Source: Phoronis australis (lineage: Eukaryota; Phoronida; Phoronidae). From it: a DNA stretch of 64,000 bases. Under the pieces are notes generated by a model that worked only from the letters and a program-made list of their open reading frames with translations, ran no database searches and had not been told where the DNA came from. Shown in pieces: positions 9,979 to 24,900 of this stretch. How positions within the stretch are numbered: position 1 is the stretch's first letter; every line of letters begins with the position of its first letter. Position numbers and translations under genes: made by a program. The DNA lies in contig NMRA01000032.1 in NCBI GenBank assembly GCA_002633005.1, forward strand, positions 478,911 through 542,910. Direction: 5' to 3'.

Positions 9979-12900
9979 GTAAGAATTTCAAAAACGAAGC
10001 AGAATCTCAAATCCAGACAAAAACGACTGACTTGTCTATGCGTTACCCATCCATAGTCATTTCTGTGTGATGATGCACGTAATTTTCTTTGAATAAAGTT
10101 ATCACACTGTTTAAATCTAGTTTGACAAATTTTTGTAGGACAATACAAAATATCAGAAAATGGAAGCCGCTCTCAAGAAGTTGGTTGAAGGACATGGTTT
10201 CAAAGTGAACTCTATGAGCTCTCACAAGGTAAGTTCGGATTTCTCATGTACGTGACCAGTTAAAGGCGACATCTGGTTTAAAGCCACAGTAGAGCGAATT
10301 TGATAATCCAAATAGAAACCAATAACATGTTTTATTTTTTAAATACATAAAATCCCACAATGACAATTTGAGTTTCAGTGTGGTATTACTAGTTCACCTG
10401 TATGGCTGAGTGGTGCAAATGTACAAAGAAAGTATGGGAGATATATTACAAGCGAATCTTTTCAACGAGATATCAAAAAAACATATCCCCTCCTTGACCA
10501 CGGACGGACTAAAGTTGTTCTCGCACATTTCACCTGCCTTTGAAAACTAGTTTATACCTCACTCGTCGTTACCATCTCTCAGATAAGCTGATATGAAATG
10601 TCTTCGCAAAACTCAACTGTGAACAGTCTCTATTTGTAAACACTTTCCCGCCAACTCGATCACTCGTTTTGAACAGAATCATTCCGCAACTATTGCATTT
10701 AAACAGAAGGCTTTAAGCTATTAAAATGGAAACAAAAGTGTTCATGTAATGCCAACTTTATGAAACCGTGAAAATGGTGTTGAACTCAATTTGCTCTCGA
10801 CAATACAAGTCGGTTGCCGTGATCCCGTGAACACGAGTATTTATAAAGAATCAAGAACTCTTGATATTTGATCTTACACAGGATATAAAACATATTATTC
10901 ATTTGATTTTAGACCATTCAAGTAATCTATTCAAAAACCGAAACTGCAACCATGACAAAAAGTTCAGAAGACTAGTACCGAGTACTCAGACGGTGCCGAT
11001 CTGTTGTGCCCAGAAATTTGCCATAGAAAGACTATCGAGTAACTCAGCAACGATTGATAGGCTGGCCCTCCAGTAACAAAGTCACGGATTTGTCAGCCTC
11101 GCCACATTGCGTCTTGCTTTTAACCCCATGTTCATATCCGCTCTGTAACGCAACACTTTTATAATATCATTGTCCAGTGCGCTGGTGTTAGAGTGTTTAC
11201 CTGTCTATGACAATATATCGGGCTAGTCAACTCGCATGTCTTTCCAAATATAGTCCGCAAGTTGATTGTACTTTCGGCTTGCACGAATCCGATTGTGCGC
11301 TAGAGAGTGCGTTTGTCTATGTGCGGGGAAGTGGGCGTAATGTGAGGGAGCAGGATTGGTTCGTCCAGCCTGAGCGAAAGAAAAATTTTGTGAGCGCGGA
11401 GGGAATTGGGTCTAGTTTTATTGAAGAGTATGTGATGTATGAACACGTGCCTGAAAATGAGGGGGCTCGTAAAGATAGTGTAATCGTCATGTCACGTCGT
11501 CTCTCGTGTAACTGTGTTTGATCGCAGTTAATTGTTTTGCTTGTAAAAACAGAAAAACACCGATAAACTTGTTCGAGTTTGTCGACTTTAATTGCGGTAA
11601 GTTCTCAAATCAACGAAACCGTGAAACTGCACACGATAAATTTCGTTGTGGACAAGTCGTGTTGCCGCCAACAGCCGGGCGCCTTCTGTCAAATATTTCG
11701 ATTTAATTCCCTTACTGCGTGTTTTAATGCTCTGTTCTCAGATTTGGTGTAATTTCTAGGCTGATTTCTATTGCTTCTTGGGAGTAAAAGATGGTTTAAA
11801 GTTATGTAGAACCCTACAGGCATGTCCAAACTTGACTCCACAACTGTAAGAAATGGCTGATTAGGTTTTTTTTGAAACTTTCTGCAATGTTCTTTAATAG
11901 CATTTTTGAGATTTCATATTGAACATTTCCATCAAACGAAATTTGATCATGTTGATGCTATTGAATTGCTATGAATGTACCCTTTTTCTTGTTAATTTTA
12001 GTAAAGCGACATGTTCACGTGACCCAATTAATAGCAGATTGGTACTACTTTCGTAAAAGATATACTTTTACTTGGTTCAAATCAATGCTTTTGTAGATAT
12101 TTGGTTGAATTCAGAGACTTGTCGGCAAGGTTCTACATAACCACAACCCTTTCATTCTGTGTCCCGAGAGCAACATATCTAACAGCGCCCTGGCAATTCT
12201 TTATAAGTTCAGATATCACTTCAAAGCTGAGTATAGAAAGAGTTGGAACAAGTGTTCTATTTAGATAAGTGGTCTTTGTGAAATACTATTTTTACAGAAG
12301 TTGTGGACTTTGAATTTCTAGTCAAGCTCACATTTTTTTTTCAAATTCATTAAGCTATTTACATTGGTATGGCTAAAAGTAATCTAGGTCTCAAGCTAAG
12401 CATTCTGTTGTCAAATTGCCGTGAGACACGGTAGGTTCGGGCGCAGTATCCGGCCAGAGAATTTGGAGGCCCAGTCCGAATATTTATGAGCTCGGCAACT
12501 TTTAACTTTCTCCATATAAAAATAATTGCAGGCGGTCTGATACACGTTGTACCAGACGTGTGCAGGCCTCGCATGTGGGGCCATTGCACTGTTCACCTGG
12601 AAATATTTTTATGCTTTATTATATGGTTAAAACCGAGCTGAGGAGCTAGAAACCTGGCTCAAGGGTTTAGCAGTGTGACCTGGTGGGACTCGAACCCACG
12701 ACCTCGAGTAAAGAAAACGGGCACTTATCAACCAGGCCATACTGCCTCCTCCCGATTGATCTTTTTGGTACTCGATAAAAACCAATTTACGTTCAGCTCC
12801 GTTTCCAGAGATATAAAAAGAGAAGAGCTATCGAAAAATAGGTTATTAGGACGTAACACCGTAAATGGAACCCAAGCCATCAACAGAGCTGGACAATAAT

Positions 12901-15900
12901 AAAATGTAGTTGTTGATCCATCCAGGGAATTTCACTGTATTCGAATTAAATCTGGTGTGCTCGACAATACTCACAAAATTAAACTCCTAGCACCTCGGAG
13001 GCATCACTCCTCCTTCAGAGGGAAGATGCTATTGAAGATTAGCGGGAACCGACGAATAGGCTGTAGAGGGTGGGATAAATTCCGGACGATCCAACGAAAC
13101 CAATTCGATTACACCAAACTGTGGTTTTTGTCCCTTCCCTTTTAAGAATGTTACTTAAAGCAAAGAGATTAGTGGGTCTGTAGTCGCGTTCCGCTTTTTA
13201 GATTTTGCTTTAAGACGAGTTCCACGATAAAGAACCCTGGCACTAAGGACATACCTTGGGGGCTCACACAGCCCACATCATGCAGTGTTATTCCCCAACA
13301 CCACGTCACGATACTTACTGGATATTGTTGAGTGATTTACGGCGGATTATTTTCGACACAAAACTCGCTGTTAACATCATATGACAATTTTCAACATACA
13401 TCATATTCCCATCGTCATGTTGTGTTTCTAACTAATTTGACCAAGCAATCACAGTGATAAGGAATTAGCGTGCTGGTTCCACTTTAATATGGGGAAATGT
13501 TACGTCGGAGCAAAAGATAACACAAGAAGTTGCAGTTTAAGTTCCATTGTGGTGGGGGATATACGATGAATAACGAAAGTTTTTCTTGCTACATTTTGCA
13601 CACTATTTTACAGAGAGATAAACAAAACAGAGAACCCCCCGAGGAAACGGACTCCCCGGATACACTAGAGTCTGACATGAAGCTGACCAGGGACCAGCTG
13701 CGATTTATAGAGGAATCGGTAAAATCGACGGTAAATGGTGGCGTACCTAAGCAGCTGGAATCAAAAAAGAGGAAAGCAATTCTTCATGAACGATACCGGT
13801 GGCCCAAGGCGATTGTACCATACGTTTTTGACAGTTCATTAGGTTAGTAGACTTCTTCATTTGAAGATAATTTTTTGACAAGCCAGAGCCGTTTTTTGCC
13901 CAGTCGGAAAACCAATCAGAAAAGACCTATTCCCAGAAAACTCACGCCTAGTGTCAGTTTTCCGACAAGGGGCGGGGAACCAGGTAGGAAAGAGTCCCAT
14001 GCTTTGAAGGGCAAAGAGGTCCATTCTTTTCCTGTTCATCGCTCAGAAAACAACTTCGGCAAGTCGCTACGCTCCATCGTTTTGTAAACTGAACACGTTT
14101 GGCTCCCAAGCCCTTGCTAAAAGCATGTCGGAGTTAATGGTTCAAATCATAAACGTCGTATACATATAAAGATAATTTCAGACGCTTACATATAATTACG
14201 GACTTGTCACAGTCATGTGCCGATTGAATAACAAGACCAACTATGGCGACTAGCGCTAAGCGTTTACTGGTGTAACTGAGTGGTAAGCAAACAGTTTTCA
14301 CATAACAACGAACATGCAATATCAGAATAATTAAATAAAATTGCTATGGATTTAGAATATATCAACGACTAAACTTGCGAAAATATCGATATTTGCTGAT
14401 CTAGAAAATTTTTGATTCCTCTAATTTATTACCTAAACGGACACTGTTGCTGAAATTTGACGTACCCTGGCGACGAGTCAGGACTGACATCCGTAGCTTA
14501 GCGTTGGCTGCGGGAGATGGATGTAGGAATACTTCACAAACTTATGCATTAAATACCATTCGTCATATGCAAAGAACAGGTGAAATTTGGACCATAAAAA
14601 CTAAGTTTGTACATAAAGAACCAAAATGAGAATCAAAAACAACGAAACAAGATAACAACGCATTTACGCTCACGGTGATGTCAATACGTTTTCAAGGACA
14701 TGAAATTCATCCAGGAATCGTTCCTGAGCTGATGCACATGAACTCGGGTCACGGAAATAGACGGGATTAGTCGATGATTTTCCGATCTCTGCTGAGGTAC
14801 AAATTTGTGCACAAAAAGGGTTTTAGTTTGACAACAGAAAGGAGGTGAATATAATCCCATGTTAAATATTACTTCATTTGGTATACAGTTTTAAGTTTTA
14901 GATGTAGAATGCCCTTTGAGATAAGGACTTTAACACCAAAATATTTATTAAGTAATGAACACACTATCGTTTTATTCCTAACCGTAGTGATGTAACGAGA
15001 TGTGAAGTGGGCGGCAGCTGTTTAAAGTGCGAAATGTCGCGGAGCAACTTGTGCCAAGATATATGGACCATCCGGACATCATGCTCAAGGCAATTTTATA
15101 ACAATTTCAGGAAGCGGAGTAAAACATTTTTGACTAGCTTGCTTTGTTGTATATGCGTCTTCATTAAAAACCCAACGTGCCAGAGCAAATTAGAGTGTCA
15201 GACATTCACAAAGGCTTTGATGCAGTTTAGTTTTATACATTAAACACTTCACACTGACGAGCCATCTGTGACGACGTTACAGCCAACTCACACTCACTGT
15301 AGTGAATTTCGTTTCGGAAGTTTTGTAATTTCAGCTGTGCATAGCGTAAATGTAAATACGAGAGGACTCCGTACTGTCGGAAAATTTCGCACCAGGGACA
15401 ATTTGCACTCATTTTAGCTGCCGCGTCGCAAGCAATTACGACCAAGTTTCTTGCGAGAAAAGCGAGACGAAGCAAGTCTTAGCGAGATATCACCGAGCTC
15501 GCACCTATTAAACTCGGAGGTGTCTCGAGTCTACGGATAACGCACGTTCACGTGGGGTCCACAATTCTCAAACACCCCAATGCTGATCAACGGTTTTTAG
15601 CGCTCAACCATTCATTTGCTTCAAAAAGAGATACCTCTCTTCACGAGCACAACTTAGTGCGGCACTAGCTACCCATTTATAATGAGATCAGGCATTGCCA
15701 TGGACACTCCATGAGAGTCGAACTCGCAATAGGTGTCGATAGTGAGGCTGTCATGATATCCATGAGGAGTGTTGGTAAGTGACGATTTTATCCACGACGT
15801 ATTACACATAATAATTGCATACTGATAAGTTAAGCGTTTATTTCACAGTTAATTCTCATGAGCAAGCGTAATTATGAATGCTCTCAAGAACCTACACCTG

Positions 15901-18900
15901 TAGAAACTCAATACATCTATTCTACATTTCAGGAACAGAATATGAAAACGCCATACTCCGGGCTATGAAACACATTGAGGATCGGTCTTGCGTTCGTTTC
16001 CACCCCAAGTCCACTTCGATTGCGAAGAGGGTGGGCCATAACGCCTATGTAAAAATTCACAGAGGGAACGGGTAAGCAGATGGACAAGCGGTAAATGCGT
16101 CTTGTTGTGTCACTAGTTTTGAATAAATGTCGGTACTCGTTTTTAAAAGATAAATATCTTATATTTCACACAATAAACCTGAAAAAAGATATGCCAACAA
16201 TGGTTATAGAGTAATAAAATAATATCGCAAATGCCAATTGATGTTTTTAATCTAAGAAACCTTTTAAGGTTTACTTAAAAGTAAAAACGTTTTTAGACAT
16301 AAGCTACTGGACTAGAAACTATCTGGATGCATAACCACACCTGACCTAATTGATAAAACACTCGAAAAAACAGTGTTTAACCTATAGAAAACTGCTTCAA
16401 CGCATCAGTTGTGTTCAACAGTGAACCTAGTTAATGGGAATAATATGAAAATCCAAGAATGGAAATAATTCTCAGCTTTCCAACGGTACAAGGAATCTAT
16501 GCAGCTTACTGCAGCTTAATCCGAGTCAAAACAAACTTATTTCAAGAAATACTATGACAACCAGCCTGAGTTAATCTGAAATAATAATAGAAACTATCTA
16601 AACTTATCACAGTGGCTTAGTGCAAGTTTAAGCATGAAAAAAGGAATCAAGCTCTGTTTTTATGTTTTCATTCATTCCATGATGGCGGCTTTTATGCGAA
16701 ATGTCAAGAACGTGCTGCTAACTAAAAGCCCAAAAGGGGTCGCCACCTGACGGTAATAAAAGATCACAAGACATATTTCAAATATTATACCCCTCAAATT
16801 ATTCATCAAGCTCTTTGTAAAGCTTGAATTGTGACCACGGGGGTAGAACATTCTTAGAACACAGGGGTTACAAATTGAAAATCGTTGGAGCCGAGGTGGG
16901 TTCAGATCAAATAACCAGAGCCCCAGGTTCCTAATAGCTTAGGGCATACGCCTGCACTGTATACATCACATGCAATAGCCCTGACGCACGACGACAGTCA
17001 TGTGGGTGATGGTGGGTACACTGCCAATGGTTTTCGATAATTTTTTTATTACGTTATCATTTTGTAGTCCTTGAAAAGACGCAAAACCCAGCCTTAACCT
17101 ATCCTCAGGTATTACTTCGACTAAATCACTTAAATACCAACAATGTGTTGGAACCACGGACTTTGGATGATTGGAGCACGTTTGAAAACTTAGAAAAGAA
17201 AGTCTGCTTCAGTTTTCTGCAATCGTAATAAACACTTTGGACGAGTTTAGCGCCACCTGTTGGAAAAGCTCCTCACCTCAAACTGCTGTGCGTGCGTGAA
17301 CTTGGAATCCTGCTTAATCTCAAGATCGCGTATGCCTGAACTTGAAATTGAATATTCATTTGTGCTATCTAGTGAACTTTTTTCTTCAGGTTTTAAAGAG
17401 TTTTTGTAATAATTGACCTCATGATCACCCATTTTCTCCTTTAGAATAACTTGTTCAAAGAATCGGAGGAATATTTGAAAAAGGATTGGTTAAAATTTAC
17501 GTTATTTTATTAACATGTAATTTGATTTAGCGCAGTGCAAATTTTTATCAACGTCAACGTGATTATTTGAGCGAACTTGTTAAGTTTCCTCTTGTATTCC
17601 AAGTTCACGCATACACGTTCTTAAGATTAAGCAAGATTGCAACTACACGCATAGCAGGACCATACGAAATTATGTATGTGACTCAAGGCCGAAGCATTTA
17701 AGGTGAGCTGAGTTCCTTATATGCGAGATTCTCGCGAAGTAAGTCGGTGTAATGATGTGCTTCGCTTGTGATACATTTATGGCAATATCTGATATCTCAA
17801 GTTATGCGTGATCTTGCCATTTCGCGCGGTTTCCGCTTCTACGGAACGCACACCTGATTATATGCTTTTATTTCAGAGGGTGTGGCAACTGAGGCGCAAG
17901 GGCAGCTGACAGGGACAGTTTTACTGAAGTTATCAAATAGAGTTCAAAATCCTTTCGTGTCTACCCGCAAAAAGTTGTCTGTAAAAAAACTACACTAACA
18001 AAATCGCGTAGGCCAAACAATCAAACGATATTCTTGATTTGCGTAACATGTGTCCTCAATTTGTATGAAAAGTCATAATGTACTAACAAAATGGTGTAGT
18101 GGGCCATTCTATCAAATGTTATTATTTGATTTGTATTACACGAGTCCTCACTTTACAGATGCTATTCCGACGTCGGTAAAAGAGGAGACGGCGAACAAGA
18201 AGTGTCTATTGGAACCGACTGCCACCACGTAAGTTTTTCTGATAAATGACGACGAAAAGTCTTACTGTTCTTTATTAATATTTAATTCAATTCTCTTGCA
18301 TTGTTACCGAAATATTCAGTTTACAGAAACTTTATTTCTGAGTACACCACAGTTGATAATTGCTCCAATCCCACTCACGGTCTAACTATGGGAAAGAACT
18401 GCCTGCCACGTAATAACCTATAATTAGTTATCATCTCTACATGATAATACGTCCATTCAACCGTGTCATCCAACAGAGAAAGGTAGACTGAAGAGCTACT
18501 TTTCCTTATTTCGCATGGGATGATACCACTGTTAATCCCTGTGGAAATTCGGTTAACTTGACTACATGTGCTACTTTTTGCAGACACGCCCAGTGGTTGT
18601 ATATTAGGAACGTTTTGCGCAGATACGCCTAGGGCGTATATTTGAGAAAATATCTACGGTTGAATCATGAAACGTAACTACATTAAATTTGTTCAGACCA
18701 TAAATTCCTACCTGTGATGACTATAGTACACCGACCATGATGTATGACTAGTGGTTTTGCACGTGCCACCTACAGTATTTATACACTTGACAGTATCATC
18801 ATGTCCAACATATATTGGTCTATTTACATCAACTTCTGGCCTAAGGTACATTAGCACGACGTTTTTGTCGTCCATTTTTCGGCCATCTTCAGGTTTTACA

Positions 18901-21900
18901 GCGTTCTTAGCAGAACAAGCAGCAGATTTTTTTAAATGCGCATCTTAAAAATTGCCATGTGGATGTACGATAGATACATCATGTAACATCCCGATGCAAT
19001 TATCGCCGAACTTTGTTTCATTTTTAGATTGGCACCGTTGTACACGAGCTGATGCACACGCTGGGTTTCTATCACGAGCAATCCCGTTACGACAGAGATG
19101 ACTATTTGATGATTCATAAGGAGAGAATCAAGCCCAATAACTACTTCAACTTCCAAAAGTATAAACACGACGAAATCAAGAGCTTTGGCATACCCTATGA
19201 TTACACCAGCATTATGCACTACACAGGATCAGTGAGTTGCGTTTTCTTATTGGTCCAATTTGACATAAAGCTTCTTACGTATATTAAAGACGACGATACG
19301 TTTCTTATTTTTAAATGATAAAAATGTTTGATGACCAAGACAACAAATTCTATGAGAATTACGATAACCTTGAAAACCAGTTGAGAGATGGACCGCTTAA
19401 GATTATCACTTGTTCAGTGGGGAAATTATGACACGGAAGAATGACAATTCTTTCCCGGTCAGGCCACTACAGGGCCGTAGGAAGCGGGGGGCCGACATAG
19501 GTGTGGGGCCGGGGGCAATAGAGAAAAGAGACTGCAAAATACGGATAAGAGAGAAAATTCTAAGAGAGCATTTAACAACAGTGCATGGTTTACCTTTTGA
19601 GGACCTGGCCAGGACATTGCTAGGGTCTCCGCTTTTGCAGCACAGGTAGTCTAAACGCACTTGAAAATGTGCACGTAATCATTCACACTCGTTCATATAT
19701 TTCGAAAAATCGAGACAATTTGTAAAGCGAAGCTCTTGCGGAGCGTACTAATTTATTGGATTTTTAAATTCAATAAGTCTCTTTTGCAAATGCAAAACTA
19801 TATTTTTCCAGAGCCCCTCTCTGGCAAGGGAGACAACATTCGCTTTGTATTTTGTCGAAACTGTATGTCAATTGAGAAAAATTGATAATCTGACACATAA
19901 CACCAATTGCTGCGCATTTCCTGATTTTTCAAAAATACAGATATTTTCATATTTAAGGGCCCCGCTCTCGAAGCAGGGCATTGATGATACTGAAGTGACC
20001 ACCCTTTTGTATTTTTTATTGACAAATTCTAAAGCGGCCGCACACGGAGAGAGAGCCTAATGTTGGAATCGATTATCTCGATTTTGCTGCTTTTTGTGAA
20101 ATCGTGCAACCGGTTTCCATGTTGAAGGTAACTTCCTACATCGTTTTGTAACAACACGTACGACGGTGGAATGAACTGTCACTCGTTTTCCAAGCTAATG
20201 TTTAGCCTTTCACCTTGAGGTGCTACATTTCAGACGGGACCCTCTCTCGGTGAAACAGTTCGGGGGAGATATCCCTTTGGCCTTCTATACATGTAAATCC
20301 GACAATGCCAAGTAATCACGAGGGAATTTGAGATTCATAAAAAATACAAAACGTTCGTGCCCAACACAGCAGCAGTATCAAGACATTCGACCCAAACAAC
20401 TAAAAAATGTGAACAAAATAAAATAGGATTGACCGCCATAGAAAGGGTGGAATTTTGAAGAACGTGAAGACCACTATTTGTGAATTACACAAAAGGACTA
20501 TTTCCGATGGTTAGTTACAAAATATACAAAATACGGGGGTCGAATTTTTAAGAATCTAGACCTTCTACTAAAAAAACGGGGACTAAGAAAAAAATCGGGG
20601 TACTACGATCAGAGTTATGAATTGAGCATTCACCCCGAATTCCTGCCTTTTTGCCCTTTTAGTAGACTTTTGTCTCTTTTTTCTCGGGCTTTTTGTTTCT
20701 CTGAGGCGGTGCCAATTTCGCCGAATGGGGGGATCGGCTCGTGCGCGCCCCCCGAGACCCCCTGAGTGCGTGCATGGTTACTATGGTTTCACTTGTGAAA
20801 AACACTGGTATCTACAAGTGTGTGCTACTTTCTTAGTGATGACCGCGTACATGTCGAAAGGGGGTACTCAAAGAACTCTCGCAATCATAAACAATAATTT
20901 CAGCGTTTTTTGTCAGTGGAGTTCAAATTTACCTCGTGAACCGTTATAGGCACACATAACTCTGAAATGTAACGAGAAAAATACACCCTGCGGAAATTGC
21001 TTGTAGCTTTTCGTTTTGATAAACAAATTCGTTGGTTTCTATTTTACTTGTCTATGTGTTTACGAAAATCGATAGATTTATTAGATGATTTGTGACAATT
21101 AGAAGCTAATCTTCTAAGAAATGATGATATTTCACTGAATTTAATTGCAGCCTAAAGATGGAAAAACTAGAAGATTTTTGTCTGTCTAAAATAACTCTTT
21201 TAAAAAGAAATTGATGAAATCCAGACTCACAAACTGTAGATAGAAAAAAGTTTTAGAAGTCCTTAACTTAAATAAATAAAATTAAACACATTGCTTGGAA
21301 AGGTTGTCTTTGTACTTCCTTGGTGTTTTTATTTACTCGTAGTATTGAGCAATGGATTTTTGCTCTTCAAACCTGAATTGTTTGGTTGCCTGATTCCCGT
21401 GCACGTCATGACCGACGCACCCACGTTAAAAATAGGATATAACCATGCAGTAGGTTCGCGCAGAATCTCAGGGATCCAACGGAACTGAACTTCACAAACT
21501 GTAGATAGAAAAAAGTTTTAGAAGTCCTTAACTTAAATAAATAAAATTAAACACATTGCTTGGAAAGGTTGTCTTTGTACTTCCTTGGTGTTTTTATTTA
21601 CTCGTAGTATTGAGCCATGGATTTTTGCTCTTCAAACCTGAATTGTTTAGTTGCCTGATTCCCGTACACGTCATGACCGACGCACCCACGTTAAAAATAG
21701 GATATAACTATGCAGTAGGTTCGCGCAGAATCTCAGGGATCCAACGGAACTGAACTTCGGGCGTTGAAGTGTCTACATTTTTGAGAAACACACTGTACCA
21801 TTTTCCCCAACCACCAGAAACTGGACTGCCGGTTGTGTTTCAACGAGAGATTTTGAAGCAGCCTCAAAGGGCTATACCAGGGACCTCGGTACCTCACCTC

Positions 21901-24900
21901 TTCAAAAACTCAAAGAATGACCGTAATGAAATAAAGTTTTGCCGATGCTGGATCACAGTAAAACGAATCTTGACCTTAGAGCCAGTGCGGAGGGCCCCCA
22001 CGAGCTGCCTGTCGCAACTGAATCACAGCTGAGCTGACCAGCAACTAGCCTTAGTTCCTCAGGAATTTCGTATTTTCACACTGTTAGATCTCAGCTATAG
22101 CTACTTGACGTAGCTCCTCGCTACAGGTCAGTGTACTGGTCCTAGGCCCATTCTTACTCTCCGTGTTGGGTCACGGTTACTCAACTCCTTGATGATTGCA
22201 TCCCCGGGATTGTCCCACACCTACATGTAGTTGGTGGCGATGACGGGGATGGGGGTAGTTGAGCGAAGTCGAAATGGTTTGTGCCCCCCCCCCCTCCTAA
22301 TAATTTTTACCTTCCTACGGGCCTGCACTACCAAATTGCTCAAGCTTCTGTGACACTTATCGCAACAGTGGAAAACTATGAACAACACCGGGGTGGAGAT
22401 TTGTAGACGCAAGAGTCTTGCTAAGGAAGATACTGAGGTCACGTACATCGCCTTTAACACGAAGATATTTCGCGAGGTCTCGCGTCTCCTTGCGAGGTTA
22501 CGCCTCTACGGAACGCACGCCTGGTCCCTCGTATGTGATAGGTTGAATCTCAGTCTAACTTTTCTGTTTAAAGGGGGGTACTCAGTTCTTTCAAAAACAC
22601 ACTCCACAACACCATTTTCAATCCATTTTTCTTGCCTGATGTCGATGAACAAATTTCGTTAACGTTTCTCACAATCAGATGTCCCTAAATAATGTCCAAT
22701 TGAAGATCGCCTGCTTTCAATAAAGAACCGGTAAAGCGGTCGAGTCTCCAGACAATGCAGAGGGGTACCTTAGAATCATACGCACGAGCATTGCAACATA
22801 CGGACGAACCACGTACGAACCTATGAATCATGCATACGAACCCATGTATCATGCATACGAACCCAAAAATCCCGCAAGCGAACAAAAACCGTGCGCACGA
22901 ACCACAAAAATCATCCATACGAACACGAAATCGTACACACAAGCATTGAATCACACTTCATCGTTTGGTGGTTCGTGCGTATGATTCGGATGCTCATGCG
23001 TATGGTTTGTGTACGTATGTGTAATTCATAGTTTTGTGGAATTACAACTCAGCCCAATTTTCGGTCTTAACTTTGACGAAGTTTTGGTTTTAAGACGTCA
23101 GTCTTAAGTCCTCTTTCATGAAACGGGCCCCTGGGTTGCGTTAGATGCGATCTAGAACATTGGCTGGGACGGAAGCAAGGCATTCAATAACACAATTTAA
23201 ATCCACCAACCAATCACTTCAGTGTCAGCCATTTTGCTAGGCCGGGCTACTAAGCTCCCCGTACTCGCGAAAACCTCGTCGATTCTAGAAAGGAACAAGA
23301 TTGGTTTGAACATGGTGAAAAGAAATGTGTTTTTGAAATAACCGAACATCCGTCCTTTATCTGAAGATGTATAATGAGATTCAACCTATCCCATACGCGG
23401 CATTATTCAAAGTAACCACCACTTGCTTTAGTTTAAGATCGATGTACACCAAGAAGAGCTACGTGTTACAGAAGTGTTGGTAGTGGCCGACGAAATATTG
23501 CTTTCTAGGAATTAAATGAATTGCGGTTTTCCATTTCATGTCTAGAGACTTATCCTTACCTAATGATGCCAATTACGCAGTTGAGAGACATACTTACAAG
23601 AAAAATGGCGAAACTAATAAAACAGTTATGGTGAACGTGAGGGGTTAAAAGGAATTGTTCTAAGCATTCTTATGTCTTAAGCTTGACATTTTCAGTATTT
23701 CCCCATAAAATCGGACGATATAACCATGGAAACTCTTGATCCGGCTATGCAACAAAGAATTGGACAGAGAGAAAAGATGAGCTTTCTCGATGCGATGTCA
23801 CTTAACAGCATGTACTCCTGCAATGGTATTCCTTTATTTAGAAGTAATAATCGAAACTACATTTAGCATTCTTTCATTGCTGTAAAAATTAAACTGGTTG
23901 GAGCACATGTTGATGATTCGAATGGAAGGTAGTGTGCTATTCTGCTTTGGTTTTAAAATGCATTTTCTTTTGGCAATGTAGTATTATAAAGAAACCGGGG
24001 AAGACAGCCTTCATTTTTCACGAGCCACACGATCACCACGGGCGCTTTCATTGAAAACTGATCGTGAAGAAGAATGCTGAGCGTAAGAAAGGATTAGTTC
24101 AAGAGTTCATTAGACAGTGCATGGAGAGTAAAATAATTGTTGTGCATGAGAAAATTAATTGAGCTCAAGGAAAATAATACATGTACTCTCCATGAGTGAA
24201 GAACGTAGTTTTAGTGAGATCGTCCGTGCTGTTCGTGAGACAACATGACGCTCCGTTCTGCTGCTAAACGAACTTCTGCCAAGGTCAAAACGACACCACG
24301 TCGCAGATGGATTTACAAAACTCAATACGGATTTTATTAAAGTGCATTTCCGTTGACCCTTACAGTTTCCTATCTACCTTACATTACAGAGCATTGCGGC
24401 ACTCACATTGCTTGCGAAAACAATGGCTATATAGGACCAGACTGTTCGTGTGTTTGCCCAGATGGCATAGCGGGAGTTAAATGCACTGATGTGGCACCGA
24501 CAGCTAGTCGTAAGTTTGAAGTATATATATAATTTGAATCGCTTACACATTCCATTGCCATAACTGCTATCGTTGGCACAGTGCGACCAGCCACGTCCCC
24601 AAGCCTCAAGATGACGCTGATTGATTTAACCATTTGAGGTTTAGTTAGGGGACTTACCTTCTGCGCAATGATTGGTCGCTGCCCCAGTGGACGTCATTAA
24701 AACAAAGGCAGAATTTAATTATTTTCACAGGCGTTGTTGCTGTCATTCATAAAGCACAAGGCAATGTTTTGATTATTGTTTGAAATAAAGGTTGTTCACT
24801 TTTTATTTTCAATTCCTTTTTATGCTCCCACATATTTATATGTGGACGCATTATGCCGTCATCTCTGTCTGTCCGTCCGTCCGTCCGTCCGTCTGTCTGG

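Larger units (their letters stand above)
10229..13613 (+). other. Protease A intron 2
   Basis: A 3.4-kb intron. It holds a 335-bp TA-flanked MITE (11804-12138) and a minus-strand tRNA-derived SINE (about 12600-12760). An open frame at 11207-11521 has no recognisable domain. Confidence 0.6.
19232..23695 (+). other. Protease A intron 6
   Basis: A 4.5-kb intron with a near-identical 264-bp tandem duplication (21230-21757) and a 21-bp minisatellite (22780-22945). A stretch near 22490-22650 aligns with gene B intron 6 near 46070-46230. No exon is recognised. Confidence 0.55.

Noticed and set aside
11207-11521. 104-codon open frame in intron 2 of protease A
   Set aside because: No recognisable domain, no splice-consistent context, and it lies within an intron of a well-supported gene.
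19406-19660. Frames on both strands around a GC-rich CGGGGGGCCGACATAGG block
   Set aside because: This looks like a dispersed repeat fragment within intron 6. The frames have no domain and no splice support.
20725-20949. Short frame with ECVHGYYGFTCEKHW, resembling an EGF fragment
   Set aside because: Too few cysteines, not bounded by splice sites in the right phase, and the true EGF exon of this gene is at 24390-24509.
22780-22945. Possible CRISPR-like array (regular ~21-bp repeats)
   Set aside because: Eukaryotic intron, degenerate units with no distinct spacers, no cas genes. It is a minisatellite.
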